Of a stretch of DNA of 64,000 nucleotides, positions 17,276 to 26,491 are shown one piece after another. Position numbers and translations under genes: made by a program. The stretch covers positions 662,501-726,500 of the forward strand of contig NZ_JALJAZ010000001.1 in assembly GCF_022899245.1 (NCBI RefSeq), in the 5' to 3' direction. The number at the start of each line of letters is the position of its first letter. Positions within the stretch are counted from its first letter, which is position 1. The stretch is from Falsirhodobacter halotolerans (GTDB lineage: Bacteria; Pseudomonadota; Alphaproteobacteria; Rhodobacterales; Rhodobacteraceae). The notes under the pieces were generated by a model. It was not told where the DNA came from. It did no database searches and saw only the letters and a program-made list of their open reading frames with translations.

Positions 17276-17333
17276 GAATCCTCCGATGGTAGCCGAAGGT
17301 CTGTTAGCCTTTTGCGCGCAGACTGACCAGCCT

Positions 17334-17549
17334 TTAGCGCAAGGCGGCGGCCCGGGCGCGCAGGGCCGCCCCGCGCGCGTCCAGATCGGTCTGCGTCTGC
17401 ACGTCGGTCAGATTGTCGCCGATCCGCGCGTCGATCTGCGCCTGCGGCAGCAGGGTCGGGGCGGGGCCGTCATCGGCGGGCAGGGGGCCGATATCGGGCC
17501 GCGGGCCGCAGGCGGCCAGCGCGAGGGCGAGAATCAGCGCCCCCCTCAT
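17334..17549 (-). CDS. Small predicted lipoprotein of unknown function
   Basis: This 71-residue protein has a very short signal peptide and a lipobox Leu11-Ala12-Ala13-Cys14, so it is probably lipid-anchored in the envelope. The mature part is Pro-rich near the anchor and then helical and Ala/Arg-rich. No domain is recognised. Its start overlaps the stop of the flavin-reductase gene (ATGA), and it lies 58 bp upstream of hom on the same strand. Overlap and lipobox support a real gene despite its size. Confidence 0.65.
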   Translation of the reverse strand: MRGALILALALAACGPRPDIGPLPADDGPAPTLLPQAQIDARIGDNLTDVQTQTDLDARGAALRARAAALR

Positions 17550-18049
17550 TCGGTCAACCGCGCAAAGCGGCCCCCGTGAAAGACCATCGGCGCGCCGTCC
17601 GCCGTGGTGACGCGGCCCACGCGGCCCACCATGATCAGATGGTCGCCGCCGTCATGGGTGGCATGGGTGTCGCATTCGAACCGCGCCAGCGCCCGGTCGA
17701 TCAGGGGCGCGCCGTGATCGCCAAGGCTGTGTTCGACATCGTCGAAGCCGGGGCCGCCGCGCCCGAAGGCCATGGAGATGTCGGTCTGATCCTGGGACAG
17801 GACATGGATCACGAAATGCCGCGCCGTCTCGAACAGGGAAAAGCGCGAGGAGGAGCGGGCGGGCGACCACAAGACCAAGGGCGGGTCGAGCGACACGGAG
17901 GCGAAGCTGTTTGCGATCATGCCCACCGGCCCCTGCGGCGTGGCGGTGGTGACCAGCGTCACCCCCGTTGCAAAGCGGCCAAGGGCGTCGCGAAAGGCGA
18001 TCGCATCGTCGCAGGCTTGGAACGTCGCGCTCACCGGCACCTCCGTCAT
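17546..18049 (-). CDS. Flavin reductase family protein (FMN-binding)
   Basis: This 167-residue protein matches the flavin reductase-like domain found in HpaC and other small partners of two-component monooxygenases, which reduce FMN or FAD with NAD(P)H. Supporting motifs are FATGVTLVTT near the N-terminus, MIANSFASVSLDPPLVLW (flavin-binding loop) and FHGGRFARL at the end. No monooxygenase gene is adjacent, so the partner is unknown. It lies just after purF in the same direction, 16 bp away, and is followed by the small lipoprotein gene with a four-base overlap. Confidence 0.88.
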   Translation of the reverse strand: MTEVPVSATFQACDDAIAFRDALGRFATGVTLVTTATPQGPVGMIANSFASVSLDPPLVLWSPARSSSRFSLFETARHFVIHVLSQDQTDISMAFGRGGPGFDDVEHSLGDHGAPLIDRALARFECDTHATHDGGDHLIMVGRVGRVTTADGAPMVFHGGRFARLTE

Positions 18050-18065
18050 TCTTGTCGGGCGGGGC

Positions 18066-19529
18066 CTATTCGGCGGCCTGCTTCATCTCGAACCCTTCGG
18101 CCAGTTTGTCCGAAGGCACGATGGGATATTCCCCCGAGAAGCAGGCGTCGCAGAACTTCGGCGATTTCGGATCGCGGCCCGCCGCTTCACCCGCCGCGCG
18201 ATAAAGCCCGTCAAGAGAGATGAAGCGCAGCGAATCGACGCCGATCCAGTCGCGCATCTCGTCTTCCGACATTGTGGCGGCAAGGAGCTTGGAGCGTTCG
18301 GGCGTGTCCACGCCGTAAAAACACGGCCAGGCGGTGGGGGGGGAGGCGATGCGGAAATGCACCTCCGCCGCGCCGGCATCCAGGATCATGTCCTTGATCT
18401 TGCGGCTGGTAGTGCCGCGCACGACCGAGTCGTCCACAAGGATGATGCGTTTGCCGCGGATCAGCGCGCGGTTCACGTTCAGCTTCAGCCGGACGCCCAT
18501 GTTGCGGATGGATTCGGTCGGCTCGATGAAGGTCCGGCCCATATATTGGTTGCGGATGATCCCCATCGCATAGGGAATGCCCGATTCCTGGCTGAAGCCG
18601 ATGGCCGCGGGCGTGCCGCTGTCGGGAACGGGACAGACGAGATCGGCCTCCACCGGTGCCTCGCGCGCCAGTTCCACGCCAATCTGGCGGCGGGTTTCAT
18701 AGACCGAGCGACCGCCGAGGATCGAGTCGGGGCGCGAGAAATAGACCTGCTCGAAAATGCAGAACCGCGATTTTGCAGGGCCGAAGGGGCGGGAGGAGGC
18801 GATCTGTCCATCCTCGATCACCACCATCTCGCCCGGATCGACCTCGCGGATGAATTCCGCGCCGATGATGTCCAGACCGCAGGTTTCCGACGACAGGGCA
18901 TAGCCTTCGCCGATGCGGCCCAGAACCAGCGGGCGCACGCCCAGGGGATCGCGCACGCCGATCAGTTTGGTCCGGGTCATGGCGATGACGGAGAACGCGC
19001 CCTCAACCCGGCGCAGCGCGTCCTTCATCCGTTCGGGCACGGTGCGTTGGATCGACCGCGCCATCAGGTGGATGATGCATTCGCTGTCCGAGGAGGATTG
19101 GAAGATCGACCCACGCTCGATCAGTTCGCGGCGCAGTTGCGCGGCATTGGTCAGATTGCCGTTATGCGCAATGGCCGCGCCGCCCATCGAAAATTCGCCG
19201 AAGAAGGGCTGCACGTCGCGAATCGCGGTCGCGCCCTTCGATCCGGCCGTGGAATACCGCACATGGCCGATGCCCAACTCGCCGGGCAGGGTTTCCATCA
19301 CGTCGGCGCTGGTGAAGTTGTCGCGGACATAGCCGAAGCGGCGGGCCGAGTTGAACCCGTGTTCGGGATGATGCGTCACGATGCCCGCGGCTTCCTGCCC
19401 GCGATGTTGCAGCGCGTGCAGCCCGAGGGCCACGAAGTTCGCCGCGTCGGCCACGCCGATGACACCGAAAACGCCGCATTCTTCCTTCAACTTGTCATCG
19501 TCGAAGGGGTGCGAAAGGAAGGGTCGCAT
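18066..19529 (-). CDS. purF: Amidophosphoribosyltransferase
   Basis: This 487-residue enzyme performs the first committed step of purine synthesis, making phosphoribosylamine from PRPP and glutamine. The class II glutaminase domain begins with Cys18 in EECGVFGV, so a short propeptide must be removed to expose the catalytic Cys. The PRPP-binding motif IILVDDSVVRGTTS lies in the C-terminal phosphoribosyltransferase domain. The family contains both metal-free and iron-sulfur forms; I did not try to assign this one. It follows cvpA on the same strand, the conserved cvpA-purF pairing. purD is in the same window at 27814. Confidence 0.96.
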   Translation of the reverse strand: MRPFLSHPFDDDKLKEECGVFGVIGVADAANFVALGLHALQHRGQEAAGIVTHHPEHGFNSARRFGYVRDNFTSADVMETLPGELGIGHVRYSTAGSKGATAIRDVQPFFGEFSMGGAAIAHNGNLTNAAQLRRELIERGSIFQSSSDSECIIHLMARSIQRTVPERMKDALRRVEGAFSVIAMTRTKLIGVRDPLGVRPLVLGRIGEGYALSSETCGLDIIGAEFIREVDPGEMVVIEDGQIASSRPFGPAKSRFCIFEQVYFSRPDSILGGRSVYETRRQIGVELAREAPVEADLVCPVPDSGTPAAIGFSQESGIPYAMGIIRNQYMGRTFIEPTESIRNMGVRLKLNVNRALIRGKRIILVDDSVVRGTTSRKIKDMILDAGAAEVHFRIASPPTAWPCFYGVDTPERSKLLAATMSEDEMRDWIGVDSLRFISLDGLYRAAGEAAGRDPKSPKFCDACFSGEYPIVPSDKLAEGFEMKQAAE

Positions 19530-19611
19530 GGTCGCGCTCCGAATCCGTGGAATTGCCCCTCACATAGTCGGTAACGCGGCGGCTGTCACCCTCCTGATAC
19601 AGGAAAAGCGA

Positions 19612-20211
19612 TCACGTCGCCGGGGTCGGGGCCACGACGGGGGCGACCGGCTGGACCGGCACGCCGCATTTCGCCACCAGCTCCTCATAGCGGGCGGTGA
19701 TCCAGCCCGGCGCGTCTTCCGGCATACCTTCGGAAATGCGCGACTGGAACGTGGCGAAGACATGGGCGGAGCGGGAGTTGTCCACCATCGCGATGGTCTG
19801 CGCGCCCAGCACGCTGTCATAGACGATGAAGGCCACCGCGACGAGCACGATGCCCCGCGCCGCGCCGAAGATGAAGCCCAGCGACTGGTCCACCGTGCCC
19901 ACTGCCGTGCCCTGCAAGGACGAGGACAAAAGCGGCGTGAAGAGCGAGATGATGACCAGCGCCAGCGCGAAGATCGCAAGGAACGCCACGATCATCGACA
20001 ATTCGCAGCTGTCGCCCAGGAAATCGCCCACGACGGGGATCTGGCGGATCAGCGGCTCAACCGCGCTGGCGAAGGCAAACGCCAGAACGGCGGCGGCGAT
20101 CCAGCCGAGGATGGCCATCACCTCGCGCACGAGGCCGCGGGCATAGGCCAGAATGGCGGACAGGATGATGACGACCGCCACGACGGCGTCGATAAGGGTA
20201 AAGCCGTCCAT
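19612..20211 (-). CDS. cvpA: CvpA family inner-membrane protein
   Basis: This 199-residue membrane protein of the CvpA family was first linked to colicin V production and is now seen as a general envelope protein. Four hydrophobic helices lie in about residues 5-125. The opening FTLIDAVVAVVIILSAILAYARG stretch is characteristic. The C-terminal tail after about residue 150 is hydrophilic and ends in an Ala/Pro/Val-rich segment. The ATG at 20211 is chosen since the longer frame runs into radA. It lies directly after radA and before purF, a common order in this group. Confidence 0.92.
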   Translation of the reverse strand: MDGFTLIDAVVAVVIILSAILAYARGLVREVMAILGWIAAAVLAFAFASAVEPLIRQIPVVGDFLGDSCELSMIVAFLAIFALALVIISLFTPLLSSSLQGTAVGTVDQSLGFIFGAARGIVLVAVAFIVYDSVLGAQTIAMVDNSRSAHVFATFQSRISEGMPEDAPGWITARYEELVAKCGVPVQPVAPVVAPTPAT

Positions 20212-20221
20212 AGATCTCTCC

Positions 20222-21583
20222 TCAACCGGCGCCGAACACGTCCCCCACGAAGGCGGTGAGGTCGGACATCTGCCGCACCTCCATCCCCTCCACCGATCCG
20301 AGCTTGGACCGGCTGGGCGCAATCGCCCGTGTGAAACCAAGTTTCGAGGCTTCTTTCAACCTGTTTTCCGTCTGTCCCACGGGCCGAAGCGCCCCGGACA
20401 GGCTGATTTCGCCGAAAAGCACCATATCGGGCGGAATTGCCACATCTTCGCGGGCCGACAAAAGGGCGGCGGCGACGGCCAGATCGGCGGCGGGTTCATT
20501 GACGCGCATCCCCCCCGCCACGTTCAGGAACACGTCCAGACCCGCGAAGGGAATGGCGCAGCGCGCCTCCAGCACGGCCAGAATGGTGGACAGCCGCCCC
20601 GAATCCAGCCCCACCACCGTGCGGCGGGGCGTGCCGAGGGGGGAGGGGGCGACGAGGGCCTGAATCTCGGTCAGCACGGGCCGCGTCCCTTCGATCCCCG
20701 CAAACACCGCCGAGCCGGGGGCGGGCTTGTCGCGTTCGGACAGGAACAGGGCCGAGGGGTTGGCGACCTGCGCCAGGCCGTCGCCCGTCATCTCGAACAC
20801 CCCGATTTCATCCGCCGGGCCGAACCGGTTCTTCACCGCGCGCAGGATGCGGAACTGGTGGCCGCGTTCCCCTTCGAAATAAAGGACCGTATCGACCATG
20901 TGCTCCACCACGCGGGGGCCGGCGATGGCGCCTTCCTTGGTCACGTGGCCCACGATGATGATCGCGACGCCGCGCGATTTGGCGAAGGTCACCAGTTCAT
21001 GCGCGGCGGCGCGCACCTGACTGACCGATCCCGGCGCGCTGTCGATGTTGTCAAGCCACATGGTCTGGATCGAATCGATCACCGCCAGCGCGGGGCGTTC
21101 GCGGTCCAGCGTCGTCAGGATTTCACGCAGGTTGGTTTCCGCGCCAAGGGCCACGGGGGCCTGCGCCAGACCCAGCCGCTGCGCGCGCATCCGCACCTGG
21201 GCCGAAGATTCCTCGCCCGAGATATAGAGGCATTTCAGCCCCGACCGGGCAAAGCTGGCTGTGGCCTGCAGCAGAAGGGTCGATTTGCCGATCCCCGGAT
21301 CGCCGCCCACCAGAATGGCCGAGGCGGGCACCAGACCGCCGCCCAGGACCCGGTCCAGCTCCTCCATGCCCGAGGCGGCGCGGGGGGGCGGGGCCTCCTC
21401 GGTCGCAAGATCGGTCAGGAGGATGCCTTTGCCGCGCGCCGCCCCCAGCGCCTTCTTGGGGCCGGAGGACAGGGGCGCTTCCTCGACGATGGTGTTCCAC
21501 GCGCCGCAGGCGTCGCAGCGTCCGGCCCATTTGGAATGCGCGGCCCCGCAGGCCGTGCAGGTGAAGGCGGCGGCCTTGGCCAT
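20222..21583 (-). CDS. radA: DNA repair protein RadA
   Basis: This 453-residue RecA-like ATPase promotes branch migration and processing of recombination intermediates. An N-terminal C4 zinc finger is visible (Cys9, Cys12, Cys23, Cys26). The Walker A motif is GDPGIGKS at 94-101, the RadA-specific KNRFG motif is at 251-255, and a Lon-like C-terminal domain follows. Length agrees with E. coli RadA (460). The start ATG overlaps the stop of mlaF (TGATG). The upstream extension of the frame lies on mlaF and is not coding. Confidence 0.96.
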   Translation of the reverse strand: MAKAAAFTCTACGAAHSKWAGRCDACGAWNTIVEEAPLSSGPKKALGAARGKGILLTDLATEEAPPPRAASGMEELDRVLGGGLVPASAILVGGDPGIGKSTLLLQATASFARSGLKCLYISGEESSAQVRMRAQRLGLAQAPVALGAETNLREILTTLDRERPALAVIDSIQTMWLDNIDSAPGSVSQVRAAAHELVTFAKSRGVAIIIVGHVTKEGAIAGPRVVEHMVDTVLYFEGERGHQFRILRAVKNRFGPADEIGVFEMTGDGLAQVANPSALFLSERDKPAPGSAVFAGIEGTRPVLTEIQALVAPSPLGTPRRTVVGLDSGRLSTILAVLEARCAIPFAGLDVFLNVAGGMRVNEPAADLAVAAALLSAREDVAIPPDMVLFGEISLSGALRPVGQTENRLKEASKLGFTRAIAPSRSKLGSVEGMEVRQMSDLTAFVGDVFGAG

Positions 21584-22329
21584 CAGCGCACGCTTTCGAT
21601 CGGCCCCTCGGCCCGGCCATGGATGAACTGCTGGACGTAAGGATCGTCGGTGGCGTCCAGATCGGCGATGGGGCCCGCCCAACGCACGATGCCGCCATGC
21701 AGCATCGCCACATCGTCGGCGATGGCGCGGACGGAGGTCATGTCATGGGTGATGGTCATCGCGGTCGCGCCCATCTCGGTCACGATCTCGCGGATCAGGT
21801 CGTTGATGACGCCCGACATGATGGGATCAAGACCGGTCGTCGGTTCGTCGAAGAAGATGATCTCCGGCTCGGCCGCGATGGCGCGGGCCAGGCTGACGCG
21901 CTTTTGCATCCCGCCCGACAGCTCGGCCGGGAACTGGTCGGCCACGTGTTCCTTCAGGCCCACGCGGCGCAGTTTTTCGATGGCAATGGCGCGGGCTTCG
22001 TCCTTGGGACGTTTCGTGGCACCCTGCCGCAGGCGGAAGGCCACGTTTTCCCACACGCGCAGCGAATCAAACAGCGCGCCGCCTTGGAACAGCATCCCGA
22101 AGCGGGCAAGGAAGGCGTCGCGGTCGCCTTGCGTCACGTCCTGTCCATCCACGGTGATCGTGCCCCTGTCGGGCGTGACAAGGCCAAGGATGGATTTCAG
22201 CAGCACCGATTTTCCGGTGCCCGACCCGCCGATGATGACGGTGCTGGTCCCCTTGGGCACGGTCAGGTTCACGCCCTGCAGCACCCGGTTCGACCCGAAG
22301 GTCTTATGCACGTCCCGAAGTTCGATCAT
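21583..22329 (-). CDS. mlaF: ABC transporter ATP-binding protein, MlaF type
   Basis: This 248-residue ATPase powers the MlaE-type phospholipid transporter that maintains outer-membrane lipid asymmetry. Walker A is GGSGTGKS (34-41), the signature is LSGGM (137-141) and Walker B is EIIFFDEP. The FGMLFQGGALFDSL stretch is characteristic of the Mce/Mla ATPases. Its start overlaps the stop of the permease gene by four bases (ATGA) and its stop overlaps radA. No MlaD (MCE) gene is adjacent, so the substrate-binding ring is encoded elsewhere. Confidence 0.93.
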   Translation of the reverse strand: MIELRDVHKTFGSNRVLQGVNLTVPKGTSTVIIGGSGTGKSVLLKSILGLVTPDRGTITVDGQDVTQGDRDAFLARFGMLFQGGALFDSLRVWENVAFRLRQGATKRPKDEARAIAIEKLRRVGLKEHVADQFPAELSGGMQKRVSLARAIAAEPEIIFFDEPTTGLDPIMSGVINDLIREIVTEMGATAMTITHDMTSVRAIADDVAMLHGGIVRWAGPIADLDATDDPYVQQFIHGRAEGPIESVR

Positions 22330-23108
22330 GAGGCGAAGAACACTTCCGTCAGCAGATAATTGGCCGCAAGGATCAGGACCGAGGCCGCGACCACGGCGGA
22401 TTTCGTCGCGGCCCCCACGCCCTGCGCGCCCCGGCCCGAGTTCATGCCGTGATAGACCCCCATCAGCGCGATGATGAAGCCGAACACCGCCCCCTTCACC
22501 AGACCGGAGGCCACATCCCAGAATTGCAGGAAGTTGACCGTATTGTTGATATAGGTGGCCGAATTGAAGTCCAGCCGGTTGACCCCCACAAGCCAGCCGC
22601 CCGCGATGCCGATGGCGTCGCCCACGGCCACAAGGACCGGAAGCACCAGGACGGCGGCCACGACGCGGGGCACGGCCAGATATTTCATCGGATTGGTGGA
22701 CAGCGTGGTCAGCGCGTCGATCTGTTCGGTGACCTTCATGGTCCCGATCTCGGCCGCGATGGAGGAGGCGACCCGCGCGGCCACCATCAGCCCGCCCAGA
22801 ACCGGACCCAGTTCGCGCACCATGCCGATCGCGGTGATGGACGGCACCGCCGCCTCCGCCCCATAGCGGGCACCGCCGGCATAGATCTGGAGCGCCAGCG
22901 CCCCGCCGGTGAAGAGCGCGGTCATGCCCACGACCGGCAGGCTGAACCAGCCGATATTCATCACCGCCGCAAAGAATTCGCGCGGATAGAAGGGGGGGCG
23001 AAGGATATGGCTGACGACCTGCGCCGCAAAGATCGTGATGCGCCCGATGCTGGCCAGAAGCGACAGGACGGGACGGCCAAGGGCGGCCAGCGGGGCGGTC
23101 AGGATCAT
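22326..23108 (-). CDS. mlaE: ABC transporter permease, MlaE type
   Basis: This 260-residue inner-membrane permease belongs to the MlaE/YrbE family and forms the channel of the phospholipid transport complex with MlaF. About five or six hydrophobic helices are present. Family landmarks are [17 protein letters not shown] near residue 70, [19 protein letters not shown] near 105 and [16 protein letters not shown] near 130. The start overlaps the stop of alr by four bases, and the stop overlaps mlaF, so the three genes are translationally linked. Confidence 0.93.
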   Translation of the reverse strand: MILTAPLAALGRPVLSLLASIGRITIFAAQVVSHILRPPFYPREFFAAVMNIGWFSLPVVGMTALFTGGALALQIYAGGARYGAEAAVPSITAIGMVRELGPVLGGLMVAARVASSIAAEIGTMKVTEQIDALTTLSTNPMKYLAVPRVVAAVLVLPVLVAVGDAIGIAGGWLVGVNRLDFNSATYINNTVNFLQFWDVASGLVKGAVFGFIIALMGVYHGMNSGRGAQGVGAATKSAVVAASVLILAANYLLTEVFFAS

Positions 23109-24154
23109 GCACCCTCTCCGATATAGTCGCGACGATAGCGGGACCCAAGCGAGGTCATGATTTCATAACCGATGGTGCCCGCCGCATCGGCCAGCGCGTC
23201 GGCGGTCTGATGGGGGCCGAGGATGTCGAGGGCCTCCGGCACCTCCTCAAGATGGGAGACATCGACGGTGATCAGGTCCATGGACACGCGCCCGACCAGC
23301 GGGCAGGGGGTATCGCCATGCCACAGGGTCGCGTTGCCGGACAGGGCGCGGGGCAGCCCATCGGCATAGCCCGCGGCCACCGTGGCGATGAGGGCGGGCC
23401 CCTCGGCCTGCCATGTCCCGGAATAGCCGACGACCTCTCCTTCCCGCACCTCGCGCACCTGCACCACGGGCAGGGACAGGCGCAGCGGATTGGTGCCGCC
23501 GTCGAATGGCCGCGCGCCATAAAGGCCGATGCCGGGGCGGGTCAGTTCGAAATGGTATTGTTCGCCCAAAAGGATCCCGCCCGTCGCGGCCAACGAGCGC
23601 GGGATGCCCGCGCCCTCGGTCATCGCGTGAAACTCGGCCAGTTGCGCCTCGTTCATCGGGTGGTCGGGGTCGTCCGCGCAGGCCAGATGCGACATGATCA
23701 GTTCCGGCCCCAAATCCAGCACCATCTGTCCCACGGCCTGCCATTCGGGCATCTCCAGCCCCAGACGGTTCATGCCGGTATCAAGCTGGATGCCGAAGGG
23801 ATGGCCGGGCAACGCCTCGGCATGGCGCATGATCTGTTCGACCGAATTCAGCATCGGCGTCAGCGCCAGATCGCGGATCAGGTCCGTGTCGCCCGCCATG
23901 TGGCCGGAAAAGACGTTGATCTGCGGGCCGGGGCCAAGGGCGCGGCGCACGGCCTCCGCCTCCTGGGCCATGGCGACGAAAAAGCGGCGGGCGCCGGCCT
24001 GGGCCAGCGTGCGGGCGATTTTTCCGGCACCAAGGCCGTAGGCGTCCGCCTTGACCACGGCCCCCGTCTGGGTGCCACGGGGGGACATGCGATCCAGCGC
24101 GCGCCAGTTGGCGGCGATGGCGTCAAGGTCGATGGAGAGAATTGCGCTGGCCAT
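23105..24154 (-). CDS. alr: Alanine racemase
   Basis: This 349-residue PLP enzyme interconverts L- and D-alanine for peptidoglycan. The PLP-binding Lys35 lies in VVKADAYG (33-40). The [12 protein letters not shown] segment carries the second catalytic Tyr, and the C-terminal beta domain ends in RYRRDY. ATG 24154 gives the usual family length; a TTG 14 codons upstream (24196) is an alternative. Neither has a strong ribosome-binding site. It heads the alr-mlaE-mlaF-radA-cvpA run on the minus strand. Confidence 0.95.
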   Translation of the reverse strand: MASAILSIDLDAIAANWRALDRMSPRGTQTGAVVKADAYGLGAGKIARTLAQAGARRFFVAMAQEAEAVRRALGPGPQINVFSGHMAGDTDLIRDLALTPMLNSVEQIMRHAEALPGHPFGIQLDTGMNRLGLEMPEWQAVGQMVLDLGPELIMSHLACADDPDHPMNEAQLAEFHAMTEGAGIPRSLAATGGILLGEQYHFELTRPGIGLYGARPFDGGTNPLRLSLPVVQVREVREGEVVGYSGTWQAEGPALIATVAAGYADGLPRALSGNATLWHGDTPCPLVGRVSMDLITVDVSHLEEVPEALDILGPHQTADALADAAGTIGYEIMTSLGSRYRRDYIGEGA

Positions 24155-24232
24155 GGGTGCTGTTTCGGGACTCGCGTCGGCAAGGTCAAGGGTCAACCGA
24201 CGCGGGGCCGGGGGCGGGCGGGGCGGCGCCGA

Positions 24233-26473
24233 TCAGTCGGCAGCTTGTGTGGCCAGCCATTCGATGACCGGCTGGCGCACGGAATCGCCGTGCAGCATGG
24301 CGGCCTCGATCAGATCGCGCAACTCCGACAGGTCCACGCGTCGTAACAAGGTCTTGACCGGCCCGATGGAGGCGGGGCGCATCGACAGGGTGCGCAGGCC
24401 AAGTGCGGCAAAGCACATCGCCTCGATCGGGCGGCCCGCATCCTCGCCACAAAAGGACAGGTGGGTGTCCGAGGCGTCGCACCGTTCGACGATGCGGCGG
24501 ATGAAATCCAGAAACGCGGTGCTGAGCGTGTCATACCGCCGCCGCACGCGTTCATTCTCGCGGTCGGCGGCGAAGAAGAACTGCTTCAGATCGTTCCCGC
24601 CGATGGAAATGAAGTCCACCGCGCGAAAGAAGCTTTCCGGCGCGAAGGCCAGAGCGGGCGTTTCCAGCATCGCGCCGATGCGGATATCGTCCGGCACGAC
24701 ATGGCCAAGGCTGCGTTCGCGTTCCACCTGCGCCATGAAGATGGCGCGTGCCTCGTGGAACTCGGCCCCTTCGGCGATGAAGGGGAACATCACCGACATG
24801 GGCCGCCCCTGATGCGCGCGGATCAGCGCCTGCACCTGCATCCGCAGCACGCCCGGCTTGTCCAAGCCCACGCGGATCGCGCGCCACCCCATGGCGGGGT
24901 TGGGTTCATCCTGCGGTTTCATGTAGGGCAGGACCTTGTCCGACCCGATATCCAGCGTGCGGAAGGTTACGCCGCGTCCCTTGGCCGCATCCAGGACGCG
25001 GGAATAGATCGCGGCCAGCTCCTCGCGCTTGGGCATCTTGTTGCGGGTCAGGAACTGCAGTTCGGTGCGGAACAGGCCCACACGTTCGGCCCCCGAATGT
25101 TCCAGCGAAGGCAGGTCGGCCATCAGCCCCGCATTCATGTGCAGCGCCGTCACCGTGCCGCAGCGCGACCGCGCGGGCAATTCGCGGATGGAGGTGTAGC
25201 GTTCCTGCGCCTGCGCCTGCATGGCGATCTTGTCGCGGAAGGCGCGGGCGACCGTTTCCTCGGGGCGCAGGTGCACGACGCCCTGATCGCCGTCGACCAT
25301 GATCGGGTCGCCGTTCAGCGCCTCGGTCGTGATGCGGTCGGCGTGGATCACCAGCGGGATCGCCAGCGCGCGGGCGACCACGGCAGCGTGGGATCCGACG
25401 GACCCTTCTTCCAGCACGATGCCGCGCAGCTTGCGCCCGTAATCCAGAAGTTCCGCCGGCCCAATGTTGCGCGCGATCAGGATGGGATCGGCCGGCATGT
25501 CGGCGCCCGTGTCGCGGCCCTGGCCGGTCAGGATGCGCAGCAGGCGGTTGGCCAGATCATCCAGATCGTGCAGCCGGTCGCGCAGATAGGCGTCGGGCAC
25601 CGCTTCCATCCGGGCGCGGGCCATGGATTGTTCCTTCTGCACCGCCGCTTCGGCGGACAGGCCGCGGGCGATGTCCTCCTCCATCCGGCGCAGCCAGCCG
25701 CGCGAATGGGCGAACATGCGATAGGCCTCGAGGACCTGGCGCTGTTCCTTGTCCAGTGCGGCAGCGGACAGCAGATCGTCCACCGAAACGCGCAGATGGG
25801 CGACCGCGTCGCGGATGCGTTCGATTTCCGTCAGCGGGTCGTCGGCCACGGGGTTGGTGACCACGACGCGGGGTTCGTGCAGCCAGACATGGCCCTCGGC
25901 CGCGCCTTCCTGACCTGCGCCCCCCCGGAACAGGACCGGATGGGTGTGGATGTTGGCCATCGTGTCATCGCCGTTGAACGCGCCCAGCTCGGCCATTTCG
26001 GCCAGAACCATGGCGACTACCTCCAGCGCGTCCACCTCATCCTCGGCATAGATGCGCGAGGTCTTCGATTGCACCACCAGCACGCCCAGCCGTTCGCCGA
26101 CCCGCTGGATCGGCACGCCCAGAAAGGCGCAATACGCCTCCTCGCCCGTTTCGGGCATATAGCGGAAACCCTTGGCGGCGGGGGCATTGTCGGTGTTGAA
26201 GGGTTTGCCCAGACGCGCGACCTGTCCGACCAGCCCTTCGCCCAGTTTCAGGCGGGTCTTGTGGACGGATTCGGGGTTCAGCCCTTCGGTCGAACAGAGT
26301 TCCAACGTCTGGGGATCGCGGAACAGATAGATCGAACAGACCTCGGACCGCATGGAATCCGCGATCAGGTGCGTGATGCGGTCCAGCCGGTCCTGCCCTT
26401 GGCCGGGCAGGGCGAGGCTGTCGCGCAGACGCCGCAGAAGTCTGCGGCTGTCGCTGTCGCTGCGTTCCGGCAT
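24233..26473 (-). CDS. ptsP: Phosphoenolpyruvate-protein phosphotransferase PtsP (EI-Ntr)
   Basis: This 746-residue enzyme I of the nitrogen-related phosphotransferase system transfers phosphate from PEP to NPr. An N-terminal GAF domain (about 20-165) is followed by the EI N-terminal domain, the swivelling domain with the phosphorylated His362 in VGSHAAVVAR, and a C-terminal TIM-barrel PEP-binding domain (FRTELQFL, GGNDLKQF, SFCGEDAG). Length equals E. coli PtsP (748). It lies 18 bp downstream of lysC on the same strand and is probably cotranscribed. Role: regulation by nitrogen/carbon state, with no sugar permease attached. Confidence 0.95.
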   Translation of the reverse strand: MPERSDSDSRRLLRRLRDSLALPGQGQDRLDRITHLIADSMRSEVCSIYLFRDPQTLELCSTEGLNPESVHKTRLKLGEGLVGQVARLGKPFNTDNAPAAKGFRYMPETGEEAYCAFLGVPIQRVGERLGVLVVQSKTSRIYAEDEVDALEVVAMVLAEMAELGAFNGDDTMANIHTHPVLFRGGAGQEGAAEGHVWLHEPRVVVTNPVADDPLTEIERIRDAVAHLRVSVDDLLSAAALDKEQRQVLEAYRMFAHSRGWLRRMEEDIARGLSAEAAVQKEQSMARARMEAVPDAYLRDRLHDLDDLANRLLRILTGQGRDTGADMPADPILIARNIGPAELLDYGRKLRGIVLEEGSVGSHAAVVARALAIPLVIHADRITTEALNGDPIMVDGDQGVVHLRPEETVARAFRDKIAMQAQAQERYTSIRELPARSRCGTVTALHMNAGLMADLPSLEHSGAERVGLFRTELQFLTRNKMPKREELAAIYSRVLDAAKGRGVTFRTLDIGSDKVLPYMKPQDEPNPAMGWRAIRVGLDKPGVLRMQVQALIRAHQGRPMSVMFPFIAEGAEFHEARAIFMAQVERERSLGHVVPDDIRIGAMLETPALAFAPESFFRAVDFISIGGNDLKQFFFAADRENERVRRRYDTLSTAFLDFIRRIVERCDASDTHLSFCGEDAGRPIEAMCFAALGLRTLSMRPASIGPVKTLLRRVDLSELRDLIEAAMLHGDSVRQPVIEWLATQAAD

Positions 26474-26491
26474 GTGCCCCCTCAGGGCCGG

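Noticed and set aside
17919-19574. 551-codon plus-strand frame
   Set aside because: It is antisense to purF, whose glutaminase and PRPP motifs are intact.
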